Below are positions 1-8,697 of a stretch of 64,000 nucleotides of DNA, in pieces. Within the stretch, counting starts at the first letter, position 1. Each line of letters begins with the position of its first letter. The notes under the pieces are model-generated. The model was not told where the DNA came from. It did not search any database and worked only from the letters and a program-made list of their open reading frames with translations. The position numbers and the translations under genes were made by a program. Location: the NCBI GenBank assembly GCA_963808615.1, contig CAWEGV010000004.1:62001-126000 (forward strand). Reading direction: 5' to 3'. The stretch is from Palsa-504 sp963808615. Its GTDB lineage: Bacteria > Actinomycetota > Actinomycetes > Streptosporangiales > Streptosporangiaceae.

Positions 1-1096
1 CGCCAACGCCGATGGCCGCCACCGGTCCCAGGCCGGAGATGTCGTTGGACTCGGCGGCCATCAGGCAGAGCATGCCGGTGATGACGGTCAGCCCGCTGGC
101 AATAATGGCCGGGCCGGCCCGGCGCAGGGCGATGGCCATGGCCTGGTGCCGGTCCTCGTGCCTGCGAAGTTCCTCCCGGTACCTGGCTACCAGGAGCAGC
201 GCGTAGTCGGTGCTCGCGCCGAGCACCAGGACGACCAGGATGCCACCGCTTTGCCCGTTGACGGTCAGGTTCGCGTGCTGAGTGAGCAGGTAGATGACGG
301 CCTCGGCGACGGTCAGCGCCACGCCCGCCGAGATGATGGGCAGCAGCCAGAGCACCGGACTTCGGTAGGTGAGCAGCAGGAGCACGATCACCACGGCCAG
401 CGCGGCGTACAGCAGGGTGGAGTCGATGCTCTTGAAGATCTTGAGCTCGTCGTTCGCCTGGGCGGCTGGGCCGCCGATGTAAACGCTGAGTCCTCCGGCG
501 TTCTTGGCCGCCGTGTTCTGCAGGGTGGTGATGAAGCCGCCAATGTCAGTGTTGTAGCCAAGGTCGGAGCCGATGACGGTCTCGATCGCCTTATGGTCGC
601 TGGAGATGATGGGCGGGGCCACCCGCCCATCCACGGCGGGCAGCGCGGCGAAGTACCGCGCGTCGGCGTCCGCCTTGGCGATGTCGGCCGCGGTCACCCC
701 GCCCTCGCGCGCGTAGACCACCAGGGCCGGGTTGTAGTTCTTGGACTGGAAGGCGGCCTGCTCGTTCAGTTCCTGGGTGGATTCGGCCGATCCGGGCAGG
801 TACGACGAGGCGTCGTTCTTCTCCGCGCCCTGCAGCTTGCCGGCCAGCGATCCCACGGCCACCACGACCAGGATCCAGAACGCGACGATCAGGTACTTGG
901 ACCGGCGGCCGCAGATGACAGCGATCAGCCGAGATCTGCCGCGTGGAAGCGGTGATCCGCCGCGATCCCGCGGCGGGGCTCCCGGAGGAGCCTGCGTCGT
1001 TGTGTCGTAAGCCTGGGCTACCCCGGTGTCCCCGCCCTCGCGGGGGACACCGGGATCTGGCGTGTTACGGGGCGCCCCCGTGGTCCCGCGTGGCAC
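1..1096 (-). CDS. MMPL/RND-family transporter, N-terminal part (runs off the window)
   Basis: About 365 N-terminal residues of a large inner-membrane exporter. The start is a GTG at 1096-1094, behind an AGGAGG ribosome-binding site at 1102-1107. After about 60 polar residues comes a first membrane segment (YLIVAFWILVVV), then a large extracytoplasmic domain. A run of membrane helices follows, with the MMPL feature GGILVVLVLGASTDYALLL, in which the Asp-Tyr pair is typical of the family's proton-relay helix. MMPL proteins export lipids, siderophores or drugs using the proton gradient. The substrate cannot be read from this fragment. The reading frame is open at the left edge, so the C-terminal part lies outside. 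Confidence 0.9.
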   Translation of the reverse strand, partial: MPRGTTGAPRNTPDPGVPREGGDTGVAQAYDTTTQAPPGAPPRDRGGSPLPRGRSRLIAVICGRRSKYLIVAFWILVVVAVGSLAGKLQGAEKNDASSYLPGSAESTQELNEQAAFQSKNYNPALVVYAREGGVTAADIAKADADARYFAALPAVDGRVAPPIISSDHKAIETVIGSDLGYNTDIGGFITTLQNTAAKNAGGLSVYIGGPAAQANDELKIFKSIDSTLLYAALAVVIVLLLLTYRSPVLWLLPIISAGVALTVAEAVIYLLTQHANLTVNGQSGGILVVLVLGASTDYALLLVARYREELRRHEDRHQAMAIALRRAGPAIIASGLTVITGMLCLMAAESNDISGLGPVAAIGVG

Positions 1097-1319
1097 GTCG
1101 TCCTCCTTCTGAATTCCCCGTATCAATGTCTAGGAAATACGATGTATCGCGTTTCGTATCCGTGTCAAGCGATCGCCCGAGACTGTCTGATTTCGCTCTC
1201 GGCGATCACGTAATACGGCCGCTCTGGCCAGGCTAGGAGGGATGAGGCCCCGTGGCCAACCGGTTTTTGGGTCGGACGGGGCTGGTCGTGACCAGCGGGG
1301 CGCACGGGGCATACCGAGC

Positions 1320-2468
1320 TCAGAGCAGGGTGAGCTGCTCGGGCTCGGCGGGGGAGAGCAGGTCCGGCTCGGGGGCCAGGAACTCCGTTGCCTCGGTACG
1401 TCCCGCCCGGTCGGGCGCCGGGATCACGGCGACGTGACGCCGACCGTGACCGAAGAAGCCAGGCCGCGGACGGCCGATCCCGTACTTGCCCGCGAGCTCG
1501 CGGACCTGGCCGGAGATCCTGGCCTGGTAGGCCTTCGGGGCGTATGCACTCCGGCCGTACAGGTCGAGGTACCTGCCCACCAGTTCCGGGTGGCTGGCCC
1601 GCAGCCAGCCGAAGAACCAGTCGCGGGTGCCCGGGCGCAGGTGCAGCACGATGGGCGTCACCTGGGTGGCCCCGGCCGCGGCAATCCGGCTGACGGCCGC
1701 TTCGAGCTGGGCGGGGGAGTCGGACAGGAACGGTATGACCGGCCCCATGAGCACACCGCAGCGCAGCCCGGTATCGTTCAGGGCCGCGCACGCCTCGAGC
1801 CGGCGCTCCGGCGCGGGCGTGCCCGGCTCGACAGATCGCCATAGCTCTTTGTCGACAAATCCGACCGAGATGTTCAGCCCGACGTCGGTGACCTGCGCCG
1901 CCTCCGCGAGCAGTTCGATGTCGCGCAGGATCAGGGTGCCCTTGGTCAAGATGGAGAACGGGTTGGCGGCGTCCTTGAGCGCGCCGATGATGCCGGGCAT
2001 GAGCCGGTAGCGGCCTTCGGCCCGCTGGTAGCAGTCCACGTTGGTGCCCATGGCGATGTGCTCGCCCGGCCAGCCCGGCGAGGCCAGTTTCTTCCGCACC
2101 AGTTCAGGCGCGTTCACCTTGACCACGACCTTGGTGTCAAAGTCAGCACCCGCATCTAGCTCTAGGTAATTATGTGATTGCCTAGCGAAGCAGTAGGTAC
2201 AGGCATGCTGGCAGCCCCGGTAGGGGTTGATCGTCCAGCGGAACGGCATGCGGGACGCCTCCGGGACGCGGTTGACCACGGACTTGGCCTGGACCTCGAA
2301 GAAAGTCATGCCACGGAAGCCCGGGGTGTCGAAGGTCCGCGCGACCGCGCCGCGCTCGATGAGCGGGAGCGCCACGTCACGGCGCGCCGGAGGGAACAGG
2401 GTGTCGCCCTCGCTGATCTCCGCATCGGCGGCCGACTGATCGTCGAGCCGTAGATGGTCCCATCGCAT
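1320..2468 (-). CDS. Rv2578c-type radical SAM protein
   Basis: A 382-residue protein. The cluster motif C86-x3-C90-x2-C93 (CQHACTYC) ligates the 4Fe-4S cluster that cleaves S-adenosylmethionine. The flanks (NPYRGCQHACTYCFAR, the later DVGLNISVGFVDKELW) match the SplB-like/Rv2578c group often annotated as DNA-repair photolyase-like, whose real substrate is unknown. The length is usual. There is no clear Shine-Dalgarno before the ATG; a TATTGT hexamer lies about 10 bases upstream, so the message may be nearly leaderless. The gene stands alone. Confidence 0.85.
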   Translation of the reverse strand: MRWDHLRLDDQSAADAEISEGDTLFPPARRDVALPLIERGAVARTFDTPGFRGMTFFEVQAKSVVNRVPEASRMPFRWTINPYRGCQHACTYCFARQSHNYLELDAGADFDTKVVVKVNAPELVRKKLASPGWPGEHIAMGTNVDCYQRAEGRYRLMPGIIGALKDAANPFSILTKGTLILRDIELLAEAAQVTDVGLNISVGFVDKELWRSVEPGTPAPERRLEACAALNDTGLRCGVLMGPVIPFLSDSPAQLEAAVSRIAAAGATQVTPIVLHLRPGTRDWFFGWLRASHPELVGRYLDLYGRSAYAPKAYQARISGQVRELAGKYGIGRPRPGFFGHGRRHVAVIPAPDRAGRTEATEFLAPEPDLLSPAEPEQLTLL

Positions 2469-2718
2469 GCACGTTACAATAGAACGGTTTTTCGAGCACT
2501 ACAAGCTTGACACGCTATCGTTCGTCACGAATGTTTATACTGATCCGGTCCAGGTACGGGCGCAGGCCCCGCGTGATCGCCCGGCGTGCAGTGGCCAGGA
2601 TCCGGATCCCACCATCTGAAAACAGTTCAGGTACGAAGCCGGAACAATTGGATAAACACCGACTCGTGAGGGATAGTGAGAGGTATCCACCCGGTGCGCC
2701 AGGCGAGGGGGTGACGGT

Positions 2719-3180
2719 ATGGCCTTGTCCATGGATGAGCAGCGGATACTCGCTGAAATCGAGCGGAAGCTCGCGGCCGACGATCCCGGCCTGGCATCGT
2801 GCCTGACGACGTTCCGGCAACCTGGTCCCGGCACCGTGCTCCGCTCGCCCCGGGCACGCATCATCGGCTCGCTGTTCACGGTCTTGCTCGTGGCACTGGT
2901 CTCGCTGACGGTCTACGCGATGATCCCCTTCCGCGCGCACCTTCCGCGCAATGCCATCACGCCTTCCGCATCAGTCAACACCACGCTCTCGGCCGTCGGC
3001 ACTCAGGCGCCCGCCGGCCAGCAGGCGACCGACCGCGCGAGCACGACCGGTGCGTCGAACACCGAGGCGAGTGCACCGAACCGGCCCGCGGGCGACTCGT
3101 CAGACACAGCCGTCGCGAAGACACCGTGGGCCAAGGCTGACGGCACCCACGTTCCGTCCTCCCCCGGAACTGTTCCCTGA
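2719..3180 (+). CDS. DUF3040 membrane protein
   Basis: A 153-residue protein starting MALSMDEQRILAEIE, the N-terminal signature of actinobacterial DUF3040 proteins. One clear membrane helix lies at about residues 55-75 (GSLFTVLLVALVSLTVYAM). It is followed by a low-complexity Ser/Thr/Ala/Pro-rich tail of about 70 residues. DUF3040 proteins usually have two helices; here the second is not evident. A GAGGGGG ribosome-binding site sits just upstream of the ATG. Function is unknown. Confidence 0.8.
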   Translation: MALSMDEQRILAEIERKLAADDPGLASCLTTFRQPGPGTVLRSPRARIIGSLFTVLLVALVSLTVYAMIPFRAHLPRNAITPSASVNTTLSAVGTQAPAGQQATDRASTTGASNTEASAPNRPAGDSSDTAVAKTPWAKADGTHVPSSPGTVP

Positions 3181-3189
3181 CCGGGCGTC

Positions 3190-3693
3190 TCAGGAGTCCC
3201 GCCACAGCTGGACCAGGTACCGTTCGAGACCCTCGAGGGACCTCTTTTCCTGCTGGAACTCATCGCTCAGCGCGTTCAGGTGCCGGTCGAAGAGCGCCGC
3301 GTAACGGCGGGTCACCACGTCGCGGTTGCCGGCGTAGACCCGCACCGAGTAATCCCCGACCCCGCCGCCCAAGCGGAGCCCGTGAACCGCGGTGCCCGCC
3401 AGGCCCATGCTGACGCTCAGCTGTCCGCGCAGGTAGATGCTGCCCTTAGCTTCTTCTTCCCAGCCATCGCCGCACGGTGGGGGAGACCCGTCCCACTCCT
3501 CGAGCACCAGCCGGACGTCGATGTCTTCCTGCAGGCTGCCGACCCATAGCTGCTCACGGTTGGTGCTGATCAGAGAACCGACCGGCGGCAGCGGACCGCC
3601 CGGGGCGTCGGGATCGACGGCGGGGTCGTGAATCCGGAACATCCTCCGCTCCGGTGTCACCGGGATCACCAGCTGCAGAAGCCTGCGGCTCAT
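3190..3693 (-). CDS. hypothetical protein, 167 aa
   Basis: I do not recognise this family. The ATG at 3693 is chosen because a strong purine-rich site (GAGGGGGAAG) precedes it; a longer frame up to 3747 lacks one. The protein is soluble with no signal peptide or membrane segment. Its central GVGDYSVRVYAGNRD stretch resembles the Gly-Asp-Tyr-x-Val-Arg-Val beta motif of various small beta-sheet proteins, which is not enough to assign a function. It ends 10 bases from the stop of the convergent DUF3040 gene. Confidence 0.6.
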   Translation of the reverse strand: MSRRLLQLVIPVTPERRMFRIHDPAVDPDAPGGPLPPVGSLISTNREQLWVGSLQEDIDVRLVLEEWDGSPPPCGDGWEEEAKGSIYLRGQLSVSMGLAGTAVHGLRLGGGVGDYSVRVYAGNRDVVTRRYAALFDRHLNALSDEFQQEKRSLEGLERYLVQLWRDS

Positions 3694-3801
3694 GGCTTCC
3701 CCCTCGGCGCGTTGATACCGTCGCACAACGAACTGCTTGAAAATCAAATCTAGACTGCGGACTCACAGCGTGAGGTCCGAACTGGCATTGAAGTGCTCAA
3801 T

Positions 3802-3817
3802 GTAGTCACTTGACTAC
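3802..3817. promoter_or_regulatory. perfect palindrome, possible operator
   Basis: GTAGTCA-CT-TGACTAC is a perfect 7-bp inverted repeat with a 2-bp centre. It lies in a 349-bp gene-free stretch between the divergent hypothetical gene (start 3693) and the MFS transporter (start 4043). The size suits a dimeric TetR- or MarR-type repressor, but no such regulator gene is adjacent. Nothing else recognisable is in this gap. Confidence 0.4.
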
Positions 3818-4042
3818 TGATTGCATCAGAGTACCGTCATACCTGATGAAACTTGGCGCGCACCCCTGGCCTCGCCCTCGACGGGCCGCCGCAACCGGGC
3901 GGGGCCGAGGGCACCTACGGAAACGACAAGCTCTCGATCATGTGGTCGGGCTCTGCGCACACCAGCCCGGGCCAAGACCCTGAGCCGGACGTGACATAAG
4001 CCCGTACTCGTCCGCGGCGAGTACGTCCCCGAGGGGTTTCGC

Positions 4043-5557
4043 GTGACGCAGGCACCAGCCCGAGACACTCACCGAAGGTCACTCAACGTACCTGGCTGGC
4101 TACCAGACGGTAATCCCGGACCGGTCCCGGGGTCGTCCGGCACCGGCGCGGTCACCGGGGCCGCGCTGCACGCCCGCCGCGGCCTCATTCTCGCCGTGTG
4201 CTGCACGAGCCTGTTCATGGTCGGCCTGGACAACACGATCGTGATGGTCGGGCTGCCCTCCATCGGCCGCGACCTGCAGGCCGGCGTGGCCGGCCTGCAG
4301 TGGGTGGTCGCCGCGTACACCATCACGCTGGCCGCCCTGCTGATGTTCTCCGGTTCCGTCGCCGACCGGATCGGCCGCAGGACGATCTTCCAGGTCGGCC
4401 TGTCGCTGTTCATCCTCGGCTCGTGGCTGTGCAGCCTCGCGCCGAGCCTGGGCGCCCTGATCGGCTTCCGCGTCCTGCAGGGAGCCGGCGGCTCGATGCT
4501 CAACCCGGCCGCCCTCGGCATCATCACCAACACCTTCACCGGCCCAGCCGAGCGGGCCCGCGCCATCGGCGTCTGGGACGGCGTGTTCGGCCTGTCCATG
4601 GCGCTGGGCCCGGTGCTCGGCGGTGTCCTGGTGGGCGCGGTGGGCTGGCGCGGGATCTTCTGGGCCAACATCCCGGTGGGCCTGGCCGCCACCGCGCTGA
4701 CCGCGCTGTTCGTGCCGGACTCGAAGGCCCCGCGGCCGCGCCGTGCCGACCCGGTGGGGCAGTTCCTGATCATCGTCATGCTCGGGTCCCTGGCCTACGC
4801 GATCATCGAGGGCCCGACCGACGGCTGGCGCTCGCCGCAGATCTTCGGCGCCTTCATCCTGTCGGTGGCCGCGCTGTTGGCGCTGCTCGGCTACGAGCCT
4901 CGCCGCCAGGAGCCGATGGTCGATTTCCGGTTTTTCCGCAGCGTGCCGTTTGCGGGGGCCAATCTCACCGCGGTCTGCGCCATCGCCGCCATGGCCGGGT
5001 TCTTGTTCTTGTCCACCTTGTACCTGCAGGACGTGCGGGGGCTGTCTGCGCTGCAGGCCGGCCTGACCATCCTGCCGATGCCGGTGGTGATGGCCCTGTG
5101 CGCCCCGCTGGCCGGCCGCATGGTGGCCAGGCGCGGCCCGCGCATCCCCATGGTCATCGCGGGCGCGGCCTTCACCCTGAGCAGCGCGGCCCTGTCCCGG
5201 CTGACCGGCTCGACGGACCACCTGTACCTGATCGTCACCTACGCCATGTTCGGGGTCGGGGCCGGCATGGTGAGCTCGCCGATCACCAACGGCGTCATGT
5301 CCGGAGTGCCGAAGACCCAGGCCGGCATGGCCTCGGGAATGAACTCCTCGAGCCGCCAGCTCGGCCAGTCGCTCGGCGTGGCCATCGTCGGCTCGGTGCT
5401 GGCGGCCAGCATGCACGGCTCGATTCAGGCCGGGTTCGTCAGGGCCAGCCACGCAGGCTGGTGGATCCTGGCCTGCTGCGGCTACGCGGTGCTGCTGCTC
5501 GGGCTGGTCTGCACCAGCCAGTGGGCCAAGGCCACCACGGGCCGCCTGGGTTCATAA
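4043..5557 (+). CDS. DHA2-family MFS drug exporter
   Basis: A 504-residue proton-driven multidrug exporter of the EmrB/QacA (14-helix) type. It shows the MFS motif-A region after helix 2 (GSVADRIGRRTIFQ) and the DHA2 motif LDNTIVMVGLPSIGRDL in helix 1. GTG start with GAGGGG upstream. About 45 polar residues precede the first helix. It is followed 131 bases later by a close paralogue in the same direction, so the pair looks like an old tandem duplication. The drug substrate cannot be inferred. Confidence 0.9.
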   Translation: MTQAPARDTHRRSLNVPGWLPDGNPGPVPGSSGTGAVTGAALHARRGLILAVCCTSLFMVGLDNTIVMVGLPSIGRDLQAGVAGLQWVVAAYTITLAALLMFSGSVADRIGRRTIFQVGLSLFILGSWLCSLAPSLGALIGFRVLQGAGGSMLNPAALGIITNTFTGPAERARAIGVWDGVFGLSMALGPVLGGVLVGAVGWRGIFWANIPVGLAATALTALFVPDSKAPRPRRADPVGQFLIIVMLGSLAYAIIEGPTDGWRSPQIFGAFILSVAALLALLGYEPRRQEPMVDFRFFRSVPFAGANLTAVCAIAAMAGFLFLSTLYLQDVRGLSALQAGLTILPMPVVMALCAPLAGRMVARRGPRIPMVIAGAAFTLSSAALSRLTGSTDHLYLIVTYAMFGVGAGMVSSPITNGVMSGVPKTQAGMASGMNSSSRQLGQSLGVAIVGSVLAASMHGSIQAGFVRASHAGWWILACCGYAVLLLGLVCTSQWAKATTGRLGS

Positions 5558-5623
5558 ACCGCCTGCGGGCCGGCCTCGGGTGATGAATGTCTCAGCCGTG
5601 CGCTGTTGCGTACCGCGGCTGGC

Positions 5624-5651
5624 GGAAATAGTTACGTGGAAATAGTTATGT
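5624..5651. repeat. two tandem 14-bp repeats upstream of the second MFS gene
   Basis: GGAAATAGTTACGT (5624-5637) is followed directly by GGAAATAGTTATGT (5638-5651), 13 of 14 bases identical. They lie 38 bases before the GTG of the next gene, in a locally AT-rich patch. This placement suits a regulator-binding site or promoter element; that is inference. Confidence 0.45.
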
Positions 5652-5688
5652 TGCAGAGATGCAAGTGCGTTGACGTCAGTTAACCCGG

Positions 5689-7143
5689 GTGATACCGCTG
5701 CCAGAACTCAGCCGCCGTCGCCGGCTCCTCGTGCTCGTCATCTGCTGCTCCAGCCTGTTCATCGTGGGCCTGGATAGCACGATCGTCAACGTAGCGCTGC
5801 CGGTCATCGGGCGGGACCTGCATGCCTCGGTCGCCGGGCTGCAGTGGACCATAGACGGCTACGTCCTCGTGCTGGCCAGCCTGCTCATGCTGTCCGGTGC
5901 CACCGCCGACCGGGTCGGCCGCCGCCGGGTCTTCCAGGTCGGGCTGGCCGTCTTCACCGCAGGATCCGGGCTGTGCAGCCTGGCGCCCGGACTGGGCTGG
6001 CTGGTCGCGTTCCGCATGGTCCAAGCGGTGGGCGGGTCCATGCTCAACCCGGTTGCGATGTCCATCATCACCAATACGTTCACCGACCGGGCCGAACGGG
6101 CCCGGGCCATCGGGATCTGGGGGGCAGCGTGGGGCCTGTCCATGGCCTTCGGCCCGGTGATCGGCGGCCTGCTGGTCGATTCCGTCGGCTGGCGGGGCAT
6201 CTTCTGGGTGAACATCCCGGTTGGCATCGCCGCCATCGCGCTGACCGCGCGGTTCGTGCCCGAGTCAAAGGCGCCCAGGCCGCGCCGGCCTGACCCGGTC
6301 GGGCTGGTGCTGATCGTCGTGATGCTCGGGTCGCTGACCTACGCGATCATCGAGGGGCCGGGCCTGGGCTGGCACGCGCCGGTGATCCTGGCCCTGTTCG
6401 CGCTGGCCGCGGTGTCACTCGCAGCGTTCGTGGCCTACGAGGCGCACCGCGCCGAGCCGCTCCTGGATCCCCGGTTCTTCCGCAGCGCGCCGTTCGCCGG
6501 ATCGGTCCTGACCGCGATCAGCGCCATGGCCGCTACCGGCGGGTTCTTGTTCCTGGCCACCTTGTACCTGCAGGACGTGCGCGGCATGTCCGCTCTGTAC
6601 GCGGGACTGCATATGCTGCCGATGGCGGTCATCATGGCGCTGGGCGCGGTGCTCTCCAGCCGGATCCTGGCCCGCCGCGGCGCGCGGCTGCCCATGCTGG
6701 CTGCGGGCGTGGGCCTGGCCGCGGGCGGCGTGCTGGCGGCCGGGCTGACGGTGTCCTCCGCGACCTCGCAGATCATCATCGCGTTCGCCGTCTTCGGCAT
6801 CGGCGCGGGCATGGTGAACGCGCCGATCACGTTTGCCGCGGTGTCGGGCATGCCGGTCAGCCAGGCCGGGGTGGCGTCAAGCATCGCCTCCACCAGCCGC
6901 CAGGTCGGTGTGTCGCTGGGCGTGGCCGTTACCGGCTCGATCCTCGCCGGCAGCCTGCGCGGCCCGCTCCGGACCGGGTTCGTCGCGGCCAGTCACGCCG
7001 CCTGGCTGCTGCTGGCCGCGTGCGGCGCGGCCATCGTGGTCCTCGGCCTGGTCACCACCAGCCGGTGGGCGCTCGGCACGGCTGCCCGCACCGCTGCCAT
7101 GTACGAGCCGGCCGAGCCGAGAACCCCGGTCATGACGACGTGA
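5689..7143 (+). CDS. DHA2-family MFS drug exporter (paralogue of the preceding gene)
   Basis: A 484-residue, 14-helix transporter closely similar to the product at 4043-5557: LDSTIVNVALPVIGRDL in helix 1, GATADRVGRRRVFQ after helix 2, and a shared YAIIEGP segment in the middle. It lacks the polar N-terminal tail of its neighbour and begins at a GTG with no evident Shine-Dalgarno. It probably exports a related compound from the cytoplasm. A hairpin follows it. Confidence 0.9.
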   Translation: MIPLPELSRRRRLLVLVICCSSLFIVGLDSTIVNVALPVIGRDLHASVAGLQWTIDGYVLVLASLLMLSGATADRVGRRRVFQVGLAVFTAGSGLCSLAPGLGWLVAFRMVQAVGGSMLNPVAMSIITNTFTDRAERARAIGIWGAAWGLSMAFGPVIGGLLVDSVGWRGIFWVNIPVGIAAIALTARFVPESKAPRPRRPDPVGLVLIVVMLGSLTYAIIEGPGLGWHAPVILALFALAAVSLAAFVAYEAHRAEPLLDPRFFRSAPFAGSVLTAISAMAATGGFLFLATLYLQDVRGMSALYAGLHMLPMAVIMALGAVLSSRILARRGARLPMLAAGVGLAAGGVLAAGLTVSSATSQIIIAFAVFGIGAGMVNAPITFAAVSGMPVSQAGVASSIASTSRQVGVSLGVAVTGSILAGSLRGPLRTGFVAASHAAWLLLAACGAAIVVLGLVTTSRWALGTAARTAAMYEPAEPRTPVMTT

Positions 7144-7168
7144 GCGTTATTCAAACCGACTCGCGAGT

Positions 7169-7187
7169 GCAGGCCTTCTGGGCCTGC
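7169..7187. terminator. hairpin after the MFS pair
   Basis: GCAGGCC-TTCTG-GGCCTGC is a 7-bp GC stem with a 5-base loop, 26 bases after the stop of the MFS gene. There is no T-tract, as is common in actinobacteria. It probably ends the MFS transcript. The rest of 7144-7333 holds nothing I can name. Confidence 0.4.
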
Positions 7188-7333
7188 GCGAGCGGCCGGT
7201 GCAGGTGGCACGGCCAGCAGAGAAGGGGGAAAGGGGAGGTGGGTGGGGGGTACTGTGCATAACGCGAACTTTTGCGTAAAGCACTGTGATCATCGCGCTT
7301 CGCAGGCGCGGTCTCGCGGCCTTCGGAGTGCGT

Positions 7334-8077
7334 CTAACCCGGCCGCTGCTGGCCTGCCACCTTCCGCAGCCCCGCTTCGTCAAGGATCGTGACGTGACGC
7401 TGGCCGGTGCGGATGAAGCCGCGCTTTCTCCAGTTGCTCAGTGCGCGGGTGACGGTGGCCCGCGCGGTGCCGATCATGCTGGCCAGCTCATCCTGGGTCA
7501 GCGGCATCACCAGGTGGATCGCCCCGTCCACCAGGTGGCCGTACCGGTCCGCGAGATCAAGCACGAGCCCGGCTAGCCGCTGCGCGCCGGTGGTGGCGGT
7601 CCGGCTGCGGAGCATCGTGTCCGCATCGTTCCAGCGCTGTGTGACCACGTGCCGGTAAGCACGGCCGGCTCCCGGGTTGGACTCAAGGAACGGGTTGAAC
7701 TTGCTGTACGGCACGATAAGCGCGCGGACGCCGTCGACGGCGCAGATCGTGGCGTTACGGCGTCCGGTGGTCTCGCCCGCCACTTCGCCCACGATGTCAC
7801 CTTCGCCGCGCAGCGCGAGCACGATCTGATGGCCGTCAGTGATCGAGGACACGATCTTGACCAAGCCAGCCATCAGGAAAAACACATGGGTGGTCGGATC
7901 TCCCTGGTGGCAGATGATCGTGCCGGCCGGATAGTCCCGGGGCAGGCCGAGGCGGCCCAGGGTGTCCTGTTCGTTGGGCGTAAGCAGAGCCCAGAACCCC
8001 TGGCCAGATCCCGTCCCCTGCATCTTGGTGTCACCGTCGGAGGCGCTATATGGCGGCATGCGGGTCGTAGCCGGCAC
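7334..8077 (-). CDS. Crp/Fnr-family transcriptional regulator
   Basis: A 247-residue regulator. Residues about 35-150 form a cyclic-nucleotide-binding-type beta barrel (GTIICHQGDPTTHVFFLMAG). A long dimer helix follows, then a winged helix-turn-helix near the C-terminus (LTQDELASMIGTARATVTRALSNW). There is no N-terminal Cys cluster as in oxygen-sensing Fnr. The usual cAMP-contacting Gly-Glu-x6-Arg-Ser motif reads GEVAGETTGRRNAT, so the ligand is uncertain. GTG start at 8077, with an in-frame ATG six codons later. A strong hairpin lies just upstream and insulates it from the next gene. Confidence 0.88.
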   Translation of the reverse strand: MPATTRMPPYSASDGDTKMQGTGSGQGFWALLTPNEQDTLGRLGLPRDYPAGTIICHQGDPTTHVFFLMAGLVKIVSSITDGHQIVLALRGEGDIVGEVAGETTGRRNATICAVDGVRALIVPYSKFNPFLESNPGAGRAYRHVVTQRWNDADTMLRSRTATTGAQRLAGLVLDLADRYGHLVDGAIHLVMPLTQDELASMIGTARATVTRALSNWRKRGFIRTGQRHVTILDEAGLRKVAGQQRPG

Positions 8078-8129
8078 TGAGTCTAACGATGAGCCCTTCA
8101 GGCGCTGTTGACAAATCCCGAGGTGACAT

Positions 8130-8165
8130 GATCCTGCTCGGCCCCCTTATAGGCCGAGCAGGATC
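8130..8165. terminator. perfect 14-bp inverted repeat, terminator
   Basis: GATCCTGCTCGGCC and GGCCGAGCAGGATC flank an 8-base loop. The right arm overlaps the last codons of the small minus-strand gene that ends at 8147, so the hairpin would form as that message finishes. It stands between that gene and the Crp gene. Confidence 0.7.
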
Positions 8166-8341
8166 AGGCCGCTCCACACCAGGAAGTACGCGGCCGTGAT
8201 GTAGGTCCAGGTGTCCATCTCACCGATGATCTCGTGGGCGGGCCCCCGATCTGTCTGGACCCGACCGGGCAGGGCCCGGTCGCCGGAATCGCGCGCGGGC
8301 CAGTACGGCCAGGATGGTCGGCTGATCTCAGCTGCGGCCAT
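8147..8341 (-). CDS. small membrane protein, 64 aa
   Basis: A possible small gene. The last 23 residues (from MDTWTYITAAYFLVW) form one hydrophobic helix ending at the C-terminus. The first 40 residues are polar and Pro/Arg-rich. The perfect hairpin at its stop codon supports real transcription in this direction. An internal ATG would give a 23-residue single-helix peptide, which could be the actual product. The layout faintly recalls CcmD-like small subunits, but no cytochrome-maturation genes are near. Confidence 0.4.
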   Translation of the reverse strand: MAAAEISRPSWPYWPARDSGDRALPGRVQTDRGPAHEIIGEMDTWTYITAAYFLVWSGLILLGL

Positions 8342-8474
8342 GGCAGGTGCCCTTCGTACTTGGCTGAACCTTCTGCATCAAGCCAAGCCGACGCTGCGCT
8401 AACGTGCTGTGCTACACGAGCCAGTCACGCGATCTCAAATGACGCAAGGGGCGCCAAGCTAAGGGGCGCCACGC

Positions 8475-8693
8475 TCAGCGGCAGCCGCAGGCACCGCCGC
8501 AGCATCCGCCGCCCGAAGGACCGGCAGCTCGGTCACGGGTGGAGGCCAGGCCGCCTACCGCCACCGTGGACAGGAGCTTCACCGTATCGTCATGGCCCTG
8601 CGGGCAGGTGCACGGGGCCGATGACTCGGCCATCGGGCGGTTCAGCTCGAACGTGTCGCCGCAGGCGCGGCAACGGTACTCGTAGCACGGCAC
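8475..8693 (-). CDS. FmdB-type zinc-ribbon protein
   Basis: A 72-residue protein. The start is the GTG at 8693, giving PCYEYRCRACGDTFE, the standard FmdB opening. The two Cys pairs (CRAC, then CTC before PQGHDD) form a zinc ribbon, followed by a Gly/Cys-rich tail (GGGCCGGACGCR). The family is often proposed to be regulatory; its role is unproven. The start lies 4 bases after the stop of the upstream MFS gene, so the two are probably translated together. Confidence 0.8.
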   Translation of the reverse strand: MPCYEYRCRACGDTFELNRPMAESSAPCTCPQGHDDTVKLLSTVAVGGLASTRDRAAGPSGGGCCGGACGCR

Positions 8694-8697
8694 GGCG

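Noticed and set aside
4100..5452. 450-residue minus-strand frame opposite the first MFS gene
   Set aside because: Low-complexity antisense frame; the plus strand encodes a clear 14-helix transporter.
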